DNA of 64,000 bases, taken from Protopterus annectens. Lineage: Eukaryota > Chordata > Ceratodontiformes > Protopteridae. The translations under genes were made by a program, and so were the position numbers. Below the pieces are notes generated by a model. It worked only from the letters and a program-made list of their open reading frames with translations, had not been told where the DNA came from and ran no database searches. The stretch lies in contig NC_056726.1 of the NCBI RefSeq assembly GCF_019279795.1, forward strand, positions 1,011,966,107 to 1,012,030,106, given 5' to 3'. Shown one piece after another: positions 10,197-22,559 of the stretch; position 1 is the first letter of the stretch; the number at the start of each line of letters is the position of its first letter.

Positions 10197-13100
10197 AACA
10201 TTTCTCAAACAAATAACCTTATCTCCAACAACAAACCAAATTGTAAATACCTCAAATTCCTCACCATCAACACCCAAAACTTAGGTAATAAAATTACCCT
10301 CTTTCATGCCTGGCTTAACCATAATTCACCTGACATAGTAGCCATCTCAGAAACCTGGTTAAAAATCACACATAACTGACACTGAATTCCTTCCCCCCCG
10401 GTTTTCATTCTCTCCGATCTGACTGCCTAAATAAAAGAGGTGGTGGTGTAGCACTAATCTACTCCAATCACTTATCCATCACTCCCTTCCCAAATCCTAT
10501 CCCTTCCTTTAATAATGCTGAACTAGTAATTGGCATTCTAAAATAATTAAATGACCGTAAAAGTATCTGCATCATCTCTCTTTACGTTCCTCCTGATAAC
10601 AACACCAATACCTTGGAAGACAGCCTCTCTTGGACCTCTGCAAATATTAATTATGAAACCTATATAATGGGAGATGTAAATATGGACTGGCAAAAAAATC
10701 AATAACCATAATCCCACCATATCAATCAATCTCTTCAACTTTACACAACTTATTAACTCTACCACCAGGCCCAACAAAACCAACCTCACAGGCTCCATTC
10801 TAGACTGGATCCTGGTGTCTCTCCCTAACAGAACCACTACATCTGGTGTCACTCCCGATCCACTAGGAGACCACCTCCCTGCCTTCACCCATAGAACTAC
10901 TTCCTCTTCCTCATTCTCCCACAAACTCTTACATACTCATAATTTAACTAACTTTAACCTCTCCACCTTCTCTGACTCCCTCAAAATCACCAACTGGAAC
11001 CCACTAAAAACCCTACCCCTAGACGAAGCCATTCATTTCTTCAACTCCAAATTCCTTACTGTACTAAACTCCCTAGCTCCAATATGAACTAAAAGAGTTA
11101 AAGCTAAGACTGCCCCTTGGCTAACTAAAGAAACCAAGAAAATCATGCAGCAAAGAGATAAATCTTGGAAAAGCTATCTCCATCATAAACAAGCTGTATT
11201 CTTACTTCAATACAAACAGCTACGAAACCTAGCCAAAAAACAAGTCATAATAGATAAAAAGTACTACTACAACCATCTACAAATAAATCATGCAAATAAC
11301 CCCAAACAATTGTGGAATCCCATTAACTCTCTCCTTAAGCCTGGTACAACTAACAACCCCTGCCTGATACTAGCAAATCTGACCAAGAAATTGCCAAACT
11401 ATTCAACACCTTCTTCACCTTTTCTATTGCTGAGCTAACCTAACCCTTCCCCAACAACATCCCCCCACCCCCCTCTGCCCAAGTTTCCTCTGCCTCGCCT
11501 CCCTCAACTCCTATCTTTGAACTTAAAGCTGTGTCTACCTACCTTATAAAATACCTTGCACCAATGCCCTGACAACATCCCCTCCTCCTTCTTAAAAATT
11601 GCCTCTGACAGTATTGCACTCCCTATCAGCATCCTGATAAATAGATCACTACTTGAGTCCTATGTACCCAATCTATGGCGCTCTGCCTTTATTCTTCCAC
11701 TCCATAAAGGTGGCAAAAACTGTAACTTCTCCAACTTCCGCCCCATAGCCATCCTCTCACCCATCTCTAAAATTCTTGAAAAATGCATTCACCTGCAGCT
11801 CATGCCATTCCTAACCGAACACCAGCTGCTCTCTCCTACCCAACACGGCTTCCGCCCTGGACATAATACCAACACAGCCCTTCTCTCCTTTTTACACTCT
11901 CTGTCAGTTCAGCTCGAGACTCTGGTAACTTAGTTTCATCTGTTCTATTAGACTTATCTAAAGCTTTCGATACCATCTCCCACTCCCATCTACTAAACCA
12001 TCTATCTAACCTCAACATCTCCCCAAAAACTCTATCCTGGTTTTCCAGCTACCTTTCAGACAGGTCCCAAGCGTGAATGGGGCCAAGCCTCCACCAGCTT
12101 CCTTCCCACCCCACAGGAGTTCCCCAAGGGTCCATACTTGGCCCTCTGCTATTTAACATCTTCATTAACGATTTCCACAAAGCTATTCCCAATACCAAAA
12201 TTATCCAATACGCAGACGACTCAACTTTGATCTGCTATGCCTCCAACCTTACAGAACTCAAGTCTCTAACTCAAACCGCCTTCAGAACCATTGAAAAATG
12301 GATGCATCAAAACCACCTCTCACTTAACGCTAACAAAACTAAGTTTCTTCTATTTACTCACTCGAAATCCACCCCCACTGAAAAAAATTAATTTAAAATT
12401 ACTAGCCTAAACAACTCCATCATTGACATCGTTCCCTCCGCCAAACTCCTAGGGGTCACCATTGATGAACACTTAAAATTCAATACCCACATCCAACTTA
12501 ACATCAAGAAAACCCACATAAAACTTGGCCTACTGTACAGAAACAATCAATTCCTCTCCCCCTCTACTAGACAGACCTTGGCCACTACATATCTCCTCTC
12601 ATCTCTTCTATATGGTGCTCCTCTGCTTACAAATCTATCTTCCACCCTAACCTCCAAACTGGAAGTATGCTACAATAAAATCTCCAAATTCGCCACTGAG
12701 GCAAATTCCCTCTCTCATCACTGCACCTCCCTACAAACTTTAAATTGGCTTGAACTCCCTAATCAACTAGACTACCTCCAAATTGTCTCAGCCCACAAAC
12801 TAGTATTTCAACCTACAAGCTGCCCCATACTATCCAATATTTTTCAACCCCAGACCCCTTAGATCTTCTCACCAAAACCTTATTTCCATCCACAAACCCA
12901 AGCGCCCAGCTGGTCAGCTTCTACTCTCCTTTTCCCTAGCTAAAAAATGGAATGCCCTGCCCTCTACACTGAGGACCTGTGACAACCTACACTCCTTCAA
13001 AACACAACTCCACTGCTACCTGCACACTCAAAGAAAATGTAACTGCACTCTTCATTCTATACCTCCCAAGCTCTCCTCTTCCTTCTCTCCTGGCTAAACT

Positions 13101-13218
13101 TCATACAATTTCCCCATAGTCTTACATTGTTAATGTAACTAATATATCTACATCCAACCTTATGCATTATGCCTCTCATCCTCCAGGACAATTTTCTTTA
13201 ACATCCTAGTTGCTTAAC

Positions 13219-13338
13219 TTTGAATGACTTCATTCTTTAATGCATTTTACCAGTTGTTTGTGGAATTTCCACCTAATTTTGAATGACTGCATTCTTGAAT
13301 GCATTTTACCAGTTGTTTGTGGAATTTCCACCTATTTT
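13219..13338 (+). repeat. 59-bp tandem duplication in the L2-3 3' UTR
   Basis: Two adjacent copies of a 59-bp unit (landmarks TTGAATGACT at 13220 and 13279, and CAGTTGTTTGTGGAATTTCC in each) differ at only a few bases. They lie between the end of ORF2 and the conserved 3' tail. Confidence 0.75.
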
Positions 13339-13574
13339 TGACTGTAATTCATATTTTTTTGTTATATTTTTAGTTTTTGTATTTTTTATTTGTATTTTCA
13401 TTATGTGATGCAGCATTGTACTATGGAGCTTTTCTCCCCGGGCCTCCACTGAAAATGGGCTCTTGAGCCCAGTGGACCTCCCCGGTCACCAACTGGAATA
13501 AATAAATAAATAAGTAGCTGAGCTTGTAATTATTATTGAAGCCTGTGAGGCTGGCAGAAGTTCAGACAGTAACA

Positions 13575-14340
13575 ATTTTTACTGATTCCCATTATGTTTA
13601 TGGAGTAGTTCATGATTTTGGAACACTTTGGAAAGAAAGAAAGGGGTTATTTAACATCAGAAGGAACTGTTATTAAAATATTGTTTTTGTGAATTATCTG
13701 GTAGATGCTTCATTATTCTCAAGGAGACAGCTATAGTAAAATGTACCGCACATAAGATTGATGATTTGTTTTGTGACAAGGGGTAATAGTTCTGCAGATA
13801 TGCTGGCAAGGCAGGCTGCATTGTCTTATCCTACTCAGACTATATTTCTGCAGCAAATGAATAAAAACAGCAATATTTTTTCTTTACATGAGGTATTGTC
13901 TTTTTAAGAACAGACAGAGGACAAGGATAAGCAATGCCTGCATTTCTTCTCCGGACCTCCTCTAGTGCCATCCAGATGGTCAACTATTAGCCCCAAAATT
14001 TTCTTAAATCAACTGGGAAAAGCCTACCATCCACCTTTTCATTTAGTGAAAAAATGGGTTAATAAAACAGGTATGCTCCTCATTTCACAGAAGTCACTCA
14101 ACATTTTTAAAATACTTGTGTAGTTTGTTTAGAACATAACATATCTATATTAATATCTCTACCTGTTCAGTCATTGAAAAAGTCTTGGGGACCATTCTGT
14201 TATTTACAGTGGGTTTTAAAACTTCCTGAAGTGCAGAAATTTAACTATGTACTGGTTGTGGTTGACATTTTATGTAAATGGGTAGGTGAAACCCCAGACT
14301 CCATGAGAATTCTTGTTTGAGGACCATGAAAATTCTGGAG
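13575..14340 (+). mobile_element. Endogenous retrovirus fossil, pol fragment (RNase H and start of integrase)
   Basis: The plus strand carries a retroviral-type RNase H segment at about 13580-13850 (TDSHYVYGVVHDFGTLW, then GNSSADMLARQAAL). A segment near 14240-14290 resembles the integrase core opening (VLVVVDILCKWV). The wording of the motifs is that of vertebrate retrovirus pol rather than of the Gypsy element nearby. It is broken by many changes and no LTRs were found. An env remnant downstream is possible but not shown. It looks old. Confidence 0.6.
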
Positions 14341-16230
14341 TATAACCCTTTTGTTGTTTCCGAAGGGGAGACTAGGTCTATGACCCCTATGCCCAGCATG
14401 TGCCAGAGTATAGCAGCATAGGAGGAAAGAAATTCTGGTCTTGCGGATGAGGGGGAACACCCTGAAAGGAGGTGGATGTTCCTTTCACTGCCACCAATTT
14501 CTGCCAACAATGTTGAGCACCCATTTATTGGAGATTACTGATGGCCAGGTAATCTTATCGAGTGTTAACTGTCACAAAGGGAAACTCAGAGGGGAAACTG
14601 GGAATTATGGGTGTTGAGACTTAGTATAGCCATAGTTTGGGAGGGGGCTATCCTTTTTAAGACAGGAACTCCTTTTGGTAGGTATGAAAGAGTTCTCATC
14701 CTGCCATTTTTTTGGTGGCTTGTTTTTTCTTCAGCTGGACTTCTGTTTGTTGGGCTGCCAAAATTATCTTGGAAATATGAAACATTTTAGACACTCCTTG
14801 CATCAGTTTACCTCTGTCACCCCGGGCTTTAAGGATCAGCATCAAGCAGAGTATTCAAAGTCTCACTTTTTAACTCATCAGAAAAGTTTTGTTTGTGCAA
14901 ACAAGCATATTTCCTTACCACAAATGGCATCACTGCATTTCTAATAGTATCTGCTCCTTCTATGGCACTCTTTAAAGCATGCTTAGATACTTGAGGAGCA
15001 CTGGAAATAATTTATTTCACACAGTCTTTCTGTTCCACAGATAATTATGCAGTGAATCTCTTTAAACTATACATACACAGAAACACAAACTTCCACATAA
15101 AACAATGATAATTAAACACCTTAAAACATACTGTTCAGGAATGTACCAGCTTCTTTCTCTGAGATCGTAGCCACTGACCTAGTTTATCTTGAGGGACTGA
15201 GTTTGATGAAAACATAGTCTATTTATTGGAGAAGGTTGCCAGCAACACAGAACCAGAATCTGCATATAATGGGGCCTAGAGGCTAGGCATGATTGAGCAC
15301 ACACTATATTTCTTAAAGACTTTTTTTGGGAAGAGACTCATTCAGCAGAAGAGAATTGCAAGCTTTATTAAAAAAATCTTCCAATGCTGGGACCAACAGA
15401 GTAAAGGTAGTCACATCTGGGGCCTCATCCTGCAAAAGATCCTATACTCTACTGATCTCTGGGGAAATGGAAGATTTCTCCCACCTCAATACATCCCTAA
15501 ATCTAGCCAGTATATGGGAAAAATAAATCATCTGTTTGGGTTTCTGAACCTCTTTGTCCGCTGAAGAAATTGAGTGATCAGATACTTACACTTCCAAAAC
15601 CTCACATTCTATATCCCTTTCAAAATCAGGATCCTTGGGTGGTTGAATGGGGATGGAAGTACCTGCATTACTTATAACCCAGGTTTGCACCTCATAATCG
15701 GCAGCCTGAGTAATGGATCCAGCCAAAGCCACCAGCTCAGGTGAAAACACAGTCAGAGACTGTTGTCCTACAATATGTTGGGTCATCTGTTTCTCTTTTG
15801 CATGTACTACAGTAGTGTGATAATCCCAGAGGAAGACATTTCAACACTGGCAACAGATTCTGCACACCTGACTTTCCCTGCACCTAAAGAGTTTGGTTCT
15901 TCTCTACTTGAACCAGGCAATGGTATAGCCCTAGAGCATATGTCTGACCCTCAAGTCATGCACAGTTGTGGTATTAACATCACATCAAGGGACCTGGAGT
16001 CAAGAGAAGGTGAGTGGTCCAATAGCCTACACAAGGCTACTGTTGAGTCACAAGCCACTGGCTAAGGCATCATTTCTGTGTTTTCTAGATGCACAAGGGG
16101 TACGGGGGGCACTGTATCTGAGTTCATCAAGTAGCAATACCAAAGAATGAATGCATGATCAGCCCAATAAATGATAGACAAATCCCACTATACTCTCTCT
16201 AAATAGCAATCTGAAGTCTATTTCTGTAGG
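14341..16230. other. Unassigned region with coding-like fragments
   Basis: No family was recognised. The plus strand is open at 14675-14944 (89 codons, with a hydrophobic start and a later SFVCANKHISLP), which might be further retroviral debris. On the minus strand a coherent-looking stretch runs at about 15790-15290, with VALAGSITQAADYEVQTWVI and a separate LLVPALEDFFNKACNSLLL; its parentage is unknown. A 100-codon plus frame lies at 15763-16065. None has a supported start, splice site or homologue, so none is called as a gene. Confidence 0.35.
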
Positions 16231-16235
16231 GATAC
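16231..16235. repeat. Left target-site duplication GATAC of the LTR element
   Basis: GATAC directly precedes the TGTAG start of the 5' LTR and recurs directly after the ACA end of the 3' LTR at 30899-30903. Five bases is the usual Ty3/Gypsy duplication length. Confidence 0.8.
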
Positions 16236-16500
16236 TGTAGAATAGTGTGTGTGTCTTTTAACTTTAAGAAGCTTTTCAAGGTTGGCACATGCATATAAAT
16301 AGCAAGCACGTGCTAGCTTCAGTGCCATTTTGAGAATTCAGCCAGACAGTGAGCATGTATGAGTGTAACAGCTAGTTTGCTTATAAGTTTATTTAAGTTA
16401 AAGTTATTAAGCCTCAATCCTGATGTGTTTGTACATAATAAAGCTGCTTTAACAGAACCCACAAAGACTTGTCTATTTTATCCTGACTATACGAGCAACA
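16236..16500 (+). repeat. 5' LTR of the Gypsy element
   Basis: A 265-bp terminal repeat, TGTAG...ACA. It contains a TATAAATAG box-like sequence near 16294 and an AATAAA polyadenylation-type signal at about 16437. It pairs with the split 3' LTR at 27928-28140 and 30787-30898. Confidence 0.85.
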
Positions 16501-17579
16501 TGGTGTCAGAAGTGAAATTCCAGATACTGCTTTTCAGAGCCATGAGGTGCAGAGTTAAAAGTGAAGGTAAACTATGACAAATGAGCACAAAAAAGGGCCC
16601 GAAAAGAACTAAAGATAATGAAAACTTGCACAAATTATTTATTTTATAAAAAAGATAAAACAGAGCATTACAAAAGCACAAACAACATTATTAAAATTGC
16701 GAGAGGCACAAAAGTTTATTAATTAAATGAAATGCTTAAAATTAAGATATTTGATCAAACGATTATCAGAAAAGCACACAAGGGGTTTGAAATTACCTCA
16801 GAATTGCAAAACATGCATGTTTAAAGAAAAACAGCCATGTTTAGAGTAAAATGAGCACCAGAAGTATAATGGGCATGAAAAAAGATTAAATGAGCAAAAC
16901 GAATATAATAAGGGCAAAAAGGGCAAATTAAGCATAAATAAAGCAAGGCGACTACATGTTTTTTAGCAAAGTACTGTGTTTTGGCATAACTACTATTTTG
17001 CAATGTATTCAGGGCATAACTAGAGTTATTCGAAGTATTAAAGTGTGTGAAAGTGGTTACAGTGTGCGCTTACTACTGTGCATTTATTATGAAGAGTTTA
17101 TTTGTGTGCAAAGTACAACAATTTCATGAAGTACAGTCAAAACACAGCCATTTCTAAAAGTTTCTTGTGCTGGGTGTGTCTATTGGCAAAGTGTCACTAT
17201 TACAGAGTGTTTCTTGCACTGTAAATAGTTGTGTAGTAAAGTACAGCTATTTTGGAAAAGTTTCAGTATGCTGTGTACTGTTTATTTGCAAAGTGCAATT
17301 ACTTTGAAATGTTTCTTACACTGAGCTTCTTCTGCCCAGTTTATTCACAGTGCACTTATTTGAAATGTTTCTTACACTAAGAGGTGATTTCTTACAGTAC
17401 AGTGATTTCAAGAGTATTACAGTGCCTGAGAGACTTATTTTGCAAAGATCAGTTATTCAGAGGCTTGTTGTGCTATTGGGCATAGTTACAAATACTGGAA
17501 TAAATTTGAGCAAGAGTACGGTATTTTTATACAAGCAGCTTATTCTGATAAAGATGCATGCACCAGGGTATTCATTTTG

Positions 17580-18340
17580 CTAAAACTAGCTGGTCTGAGG
17601 CCATTGAAAGAGAGCGTTCATTTGTGTATGCACCAACAGTATGTGAGGGAGAAGGTGAAAACTGTCATACTGTTGTACAGGCTGAATCAAGGGAAGACCC
17701 AATGTGTTTAAAGGGCAAATTCAGAGAAATGTGTAACCCCCAGACAAATATTACATTAGAGTCATTTGTTTTACACAAGAGATCAAAAAACAGGGGAACC
17801 TTTTGCAGCTTATAAAACTGACCTGAGAAACAAAGCAAAAATGTGTCAGTTTGGTGACTTAAAAGATGAGCTGATAAAGGAAAGGCTTGTGTGTGGTGTT
17901 AATGGTACTGCAGTGAGAAAGATTTTGCTTTGTGACAGTGATTTAATGCTAAGCAAAGCTATTGAGATTTGTCAAATCCATGAAGTTACAGACAAGCACA
18001 AAAGTATGCTTGCAAGTGATAAAAGTATGATTTCAGCAGGCTCCAGAGCAAATGTAGACACTATGCAACACATGGCTAACAAGAGCAAGCCTAAGCACAT
18101 GGCAGCTACAGCCCCTGTGGGTTTCACTGGGCGGTACTGTAGTTTTCCAGCAAGTTCTAAGAAAGGGAGATGCTCAGTGCAGTACAAGGGTGAGTCAGCA
18201 AAATCCAAATCAAGCTTTATTGTTAACTGTCATACCAATTATGTGTCTAAAAGAGAAAAATGCTTAGCACTTGGTCAGCAATGCCACAAAGTGTAAAAAA
18301 TGGAACCATTTTCAAATATTTTACAAATCAAGTAAACCTC
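17580..18340 (+). pseudogene. gag region of the Gypsy element
   Basis: The frame holds a gag-like alpha-helical segment (GEPFAAYKTDLRNKA, GDLKDELIKERLVCG, AIEICQIHE) followed by a Cys/His zinc-knuckle-like region ending near 18330. This is the usual Gypsy gag arrangement: capsid-like domain, then nucleic-acid binding. The region is fossil. Between the 5' LTR and here (16501-17580) lies an untranslated leader with few recognisable features. Confidence 0.65.
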
Positions 18341-18399
18341 ATGCAGTTCTAAAGAAGGGTCACTCAAAAAAGCAACTTGATCATATAGAGAGCTGCAAT

Positions 18400-19594
18400 T
18401 CTACTTTCTATGTAGATAGTTTATCAGTAATTGGTGAAAAGGTTGACACAGTAAATTTATTGGCAAAGAATGAAGTGCTCTGTACTGTCCAGATCAATTG
18501 TAAAACCACTGAGCTTAAAGTAGACACTGGTTCAAAGTGTAATGTTATGTCAGCAGACATATGCTAAGGTGAGAACTAATGAACAACTCAATGTGGCCAG
18601 TAATGTGAAACTTGTTGCTTATGGAGGTAAAGAAATTCAAAATGAAGGCTCAGTAGTGCTTTCATGTTATATGGCTAGGAATAGTTACAGCTTTTATATT
18701 GTATGTAGTCTGAAGACCTGTGCATTCATTATTGGGTCTGAGAGACAGTTTGAGAATTAATTTGCTTTCTTTTACCAAAGAAGTTCATCATATAAGCACA
18801 TGTCCTAGTTCCAATTTTACTGAAGCTATTTCCTCAGAGTATGCTGATGTTTTTGATAACAAGTTGGGCAAATTTCCAGTTGCATATTCTGTGAAGTTAG
18901 TTAGACCCAGAGGTCAGTCCAGTGTTCAGACCAGCAAGAAAAGATCCTTTAGCTATGCAGAATAAAGTTAAATCTCAGTTGGATAAAATGGTGCAGCAAA
19001 GTGTAATTTGCCCAGTTAAAGACCCAACTGAATGGGTGTCATCTATTGTAGCAGCCCACAGAAAAGGTTCAGACGAAATCAGAATATGTATTGATCCAAG
19101 AGATTTGAACACAGCATTGAAGAGACCTCATCATCCAATGCGTACAGTCAAAGAAGTCGCAGCCATAATACTGAATGCCACTCTTTTCTCTGTTGTAGAT
19201 GCAAAATGTTCATTCTGGCAAGTGATGCTTAATTGCAGATCCTCATTACTGACTACTTTCAGTACCCCATTTGGTAGATTTAGATTCCTCAGGATGCCAT
19301 TTGGAATAAATTCTGCAACTGAAGTCTTTCAGTGTGCAATGGAGCAAATTTGTTCAGGTTATCCTTGTGCCATGATAGTAGATGATTTATTGGTCGGAGG
19401 CAATGGTGAAGCAGAGCATGACGGAAACCTTAAGAAAGTTCTAGATTGAGAAAGAACTTTTGGCAATAGTATTTGCATGTTCAAAGTTTCATGATTATAT
19501 CTATGGTTGATCTATTCAGATTGAAACTAATCACCAACCTCTAGTTACTATTCTAAAGAAGCCTATGCATTCAGCTCCAGTGAGATTACAGTTT
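18400..19594 (+). pseudogene. pol region, first part: protease, RT, RNase H start (Gypsy element)
   Basis: An aspartic protease active-site stretch, VDTGSKCNVM, lies near 18520-18550. The RT follows at about 18925-19440, with VICPVKDPTEWVSS, RICIDPRDLN, FSVVDAKCSFWQV, TPFGRFRFLRMPFG and the catalytic IVDDLLV. An RNase H segment (ELLAIVFACSKFHDYIYG, TNHQPL) continues to about 19594, where the CR1 insertion begins. Fossil. Confidence 0.75.
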
Positions 19595-19600
19595 CTTTTT

Positions 19601-21375
19601 TACCAGGCTAAGGAGTGGTGATTCATCACTGTGAAAAAGCAGAAATTGCCTGAGGCTCAACAGCAGAATAAGTTTTTTTCTTATAATTATTTAATTGAAT
19701 AGCACTTCTTAATGCTTATAGTTGTGCTATATAGAGAATCTACTACATTTTGCACTGTTATAAATATTTTTTAATGTTCCACTGCATTTTCATTGCTAGA
19801 TAGTGTTTCATTACTGTAATTGTATTTGTATTGAATTGCTTAACTGTAAACTGCTTTTTCATAGTGAGACTTGTGTTTTCTATTTGTGAGTGCTCTATCT
19901 GTGAGGTTTCTGTGTCCTAGTCAGATAGGATAGTCTGGACAAACACCTGCTGTTATCCAGGCCTGGTTGTTTTGCTTGTTGAGTTTCCTGTGTTTCTGGC
20001 AGCTATCTTCTGCCAGTAGTGACTTGTCTTCACTGTTAGTGAGAGTAACAGGGTTGCCTGACCTTCTCTAGAATAAATGATTGGCTGAAAGAGCAGGGGC
20101 TAGCTAGATTGAGTAGTAATTTGAGCTTCTAGATTCTTCCATCTTTTCTGTTATCTAAACCCTGAGTCTTTAGGGGGCTGTTCTTGTTTTTACCAGGCTG
20201 AGGAGTGATGATTCATCACTGTGACAAAGCAGAAATTCCCTGAAGCTCCAAGAACAGAATCATTTTTTCTTACATTTCTTTCATTGAATTGCACTTCATA
20301 AAGCTTATAGTTGTACTATACAGCTAATCTACAACATTTTGCACTGTTATATAGCTTTTTTTACTGTTTCACTGCATTTCTGTACTGTTTTAAACGGTTT
20401 TAACTGTACTTTCATTGCTAGAAAGTGTTTCATTATCGTAATTGCATTTTTATTAAATTACTTAACTGTAAACTGCTTTTCCATATTGAGAGTTGTATTT
20501 TCTGTTTGCGAGTGCTCTATTTGTGCTTTTCTGTGCATTTTTTGTGAGGTTTCTGTATCCTAGTCAGGTAGCATAGTCTGGCTAGAGGCCTGCTGTTATC
20601 TAGGCCTGGTTATTTTGCTTGTTGAGTTTCCTGTGTTTCTGGCAGCATCTTTGCTGTTAATGAGAGTAACAGGGTTGCCTGAACTTCTCTAGCATGATTG
20701 ATTGGTTGAAAGAGCAGGGGCTAGCTGGATTGAGTAGTAATTCGAGCTTTGTGTCTTCAGGGGGCTGTGCTTGTTTTTACCAGACTAAGGAATGATGATT
20801 CATCACTGTGACAAAGCAGAAATTCCCTGAGGCTCCAATAGCAAAATATGTTTTTCTTACATTTATTTCACTGAATTGCACTTCATAACTCCTATAGTTG
20901 TGCTATACATCTAATCTACTACATTTTGCACTGTTATAAAGCTTTTTTTTACTGTTTTGCTGCATGATTGTACTGTTTTATACTGTTTTAACTGTATTTC
21001 ATTGCTAGATAGTGTTTCATTACTGTAATTGCATTTTTATTGAATCACTTAACTATAAACTGCTTTCTCATACTGTATTTTCTGTTTGTGAGTGCTCTAG
21101 CTGTACTTTTCTGTGCATTTTTTGTGACGTTTGTGTGTTCTAGTCAGGTAGCATATTCTGGATAGAGGCCTGCTATTATCCAGGCCTGGATGTTTTGCTT
21201 GTTGAGTTTCCTGTGTTTCTGGCAGCCATCTTCTGCCGGTAGTGTCTTGTCTTTGCTGTTAGTGAGAGTAACAGGGTTGCCTGAACTTCTCTAGCATGAG
21301 TGATTGTTTGAAAGAGCAGGGGCTAGCAGGATTGGGCAGTAGTTCAAGCTTCTAGATTATTCCATCTTTTCTGGT
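19601..21375 (+). repeat. Three tandem 590-bp units forming the 5' region of CR1-b
   Basis: The landmark TACCAGRCTRAGGARTGRTG recurs at 19601, 20191 and 20778 (periods 590 and 587). Each unit continues with ATTCATCACTGTGA, a long T-rich middle, GTTGAGTTTCCTGTGTTTCT and GAGAGTAACAGGGTTGCCTGA. The third unit passes directly into the leader of ORF1. The arrangement resembles the promoter-bearing monomers stacked at the 5' end of rodent L1 elements; a promoter role here is inference. Confidence 0.8.
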
Positions 21376-21598
21376 ATTTATAATCTGTGTTTGCTCATTT
21401 CACACTGCCACTGCACTGTTTTAACCCATTGCAAGGTATCTCAGTTGCATTTTTTCCATTACCAGCAGTCCTGTGTAGCTGACTCCCTCCCTTGCAACTA
21501 CTGTGATTTTATCCAGCCCTACTCACACCTATAGGTACTCTATTCTGATAGTGCCCACTCTAGCGTCCTTTACCTCTCTTCCACAGATTCTGACAACC

Positions 21599-22541
21599 AT
21601 GGCTGGACAATTTTCTGTGGTTTCTCCTGCTAGTCTTGTTGATATGGGCATCCTGAGACAGTGCAGCAACTGCCTCATGTACACAGACAACCCTCGTCTT
21701 CTACCACATATGAATACAATATGTGAGAGATGCAGTTACATTAAGAACCTAGAATCCTTGCTGTCTCAATCACAAGTCAGTACATCTGGCATTGAGAAGG
21801 TTGTCTGCATAAACATCCCAAGCACCACACCTCTAACACCACCTACACCTATAAAGTACATTCCTACATATGTGGAGGTTCTCAACCAAAACATACCTAA
21901 ACAAAAGGACCTCTGAGATAAAAGCACACATGCACATTACAACCCACCGCACCAAGCACCACACATAGTACACATGCCTGTGTCTCATAGCCTCTAAGGC
22001 CCGCCACAAACCCACTATACTAGTCATAGGAAACTCTATCATGAGACACACAGATGTGTCCCTTACCAGGCTAGACAAAGGGAAAGTCACGGTAAGTTGC
22101 TTGTCAGGTGGTAGAATCCACCATATCACTCATGCACTCAAGTCTCTCAACAATAGGTACTCTGTTATAGTCCATGTTGGTTTGAATGACTTGAGATGTA
22201 CTTCTCTGGACTATATGAGGAGAGGCATGATTGAGCTCACTGAATATGTGTCCCAGGCAGGTATGATATGCTCCTAGCCTCATGCAGCATCCTACCATTA
22301 CCCAGAATGATGCCTCAGTACAGACAGAAAATGATTGACTTTAACAACTGACAGTTTTTGGTGTCATTCCAACAGGATCCAGTACCTGACAGCCTGGGAG
22401 AACATGAGTGATAGACCACAATGCTTTGCCAGAAATGGACTTCATCTGTCTCCCCTGGGCATAAGACTTCTGGCAAAAGCTCTTGCCTCCCCCATAGTGC
22501 CTTTTTTAGGCAAAGTCATAAGGACAAAATTACAAATGTGA
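21599..22541 (+). pseudogene. CR1-b ORF1 (zinc motif plus SGNH-esterase-like domain)
   Basis: The start ATG sits in a strong context (ACCATGG). Residues of about 20-45 hold C-x2-C-x16-C-x2-C (CSNC ... CERC) followed by a short heptad-like helix (IKNLESLLSQSQ). From about 22010 the esterase-like part shows the Ser block VIGNSIMRH, the GLND block in VHVGLNDLR, and a late block GLHLSPLGIRLLAKAL. This is the ORF1 type known in CR1 and L2-group elements, thought to act in RNA or lipid-associated steps of transposition. At least two frame changes (near 21916 and 22280) break it. The block V aspartate is replaced by asparagine (RNGLHLS), whereas CR1-d keeps DGLHLS. Confidence 0.7.
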
Positions 22542-22559
22542 AAAATTCTTCTGAATGAA

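Larger units (their letters stand above)
8621..13513 (+). mobile_element. L2-type LINE (L2-3), long copy with 5' pyrimidine-rich region and 3' tail
   Basis: From about 8620 the plus strand is strongly C/T-rich (5' UTR or leader; exact 5' end unclear). A leader ending in GDIHPNPGP at 10170-10196 is followed by the endonuclease (about 10250-10960: NTQNLGNK, AISETWLK, MGDVNMDW, LDWILVSLPN, DHLPAFTH). The linker comes next (MQQRDKSWKSY), then the RT (about 11560-12400: AFILPLHKGGKN, TPTQHGFRPGHNT-like, GVPQGSILGPLLFNIFIND, catalytic YADDSTL), and the C-terminal block to about 13090. The 3' UTR ends in AATAAATAAATAAATAA at 13497-13513. Several stops and shifts break ORF2. The preserved 3' end and the long leader make it the most complete L2 here. 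Confidence 0.85.
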
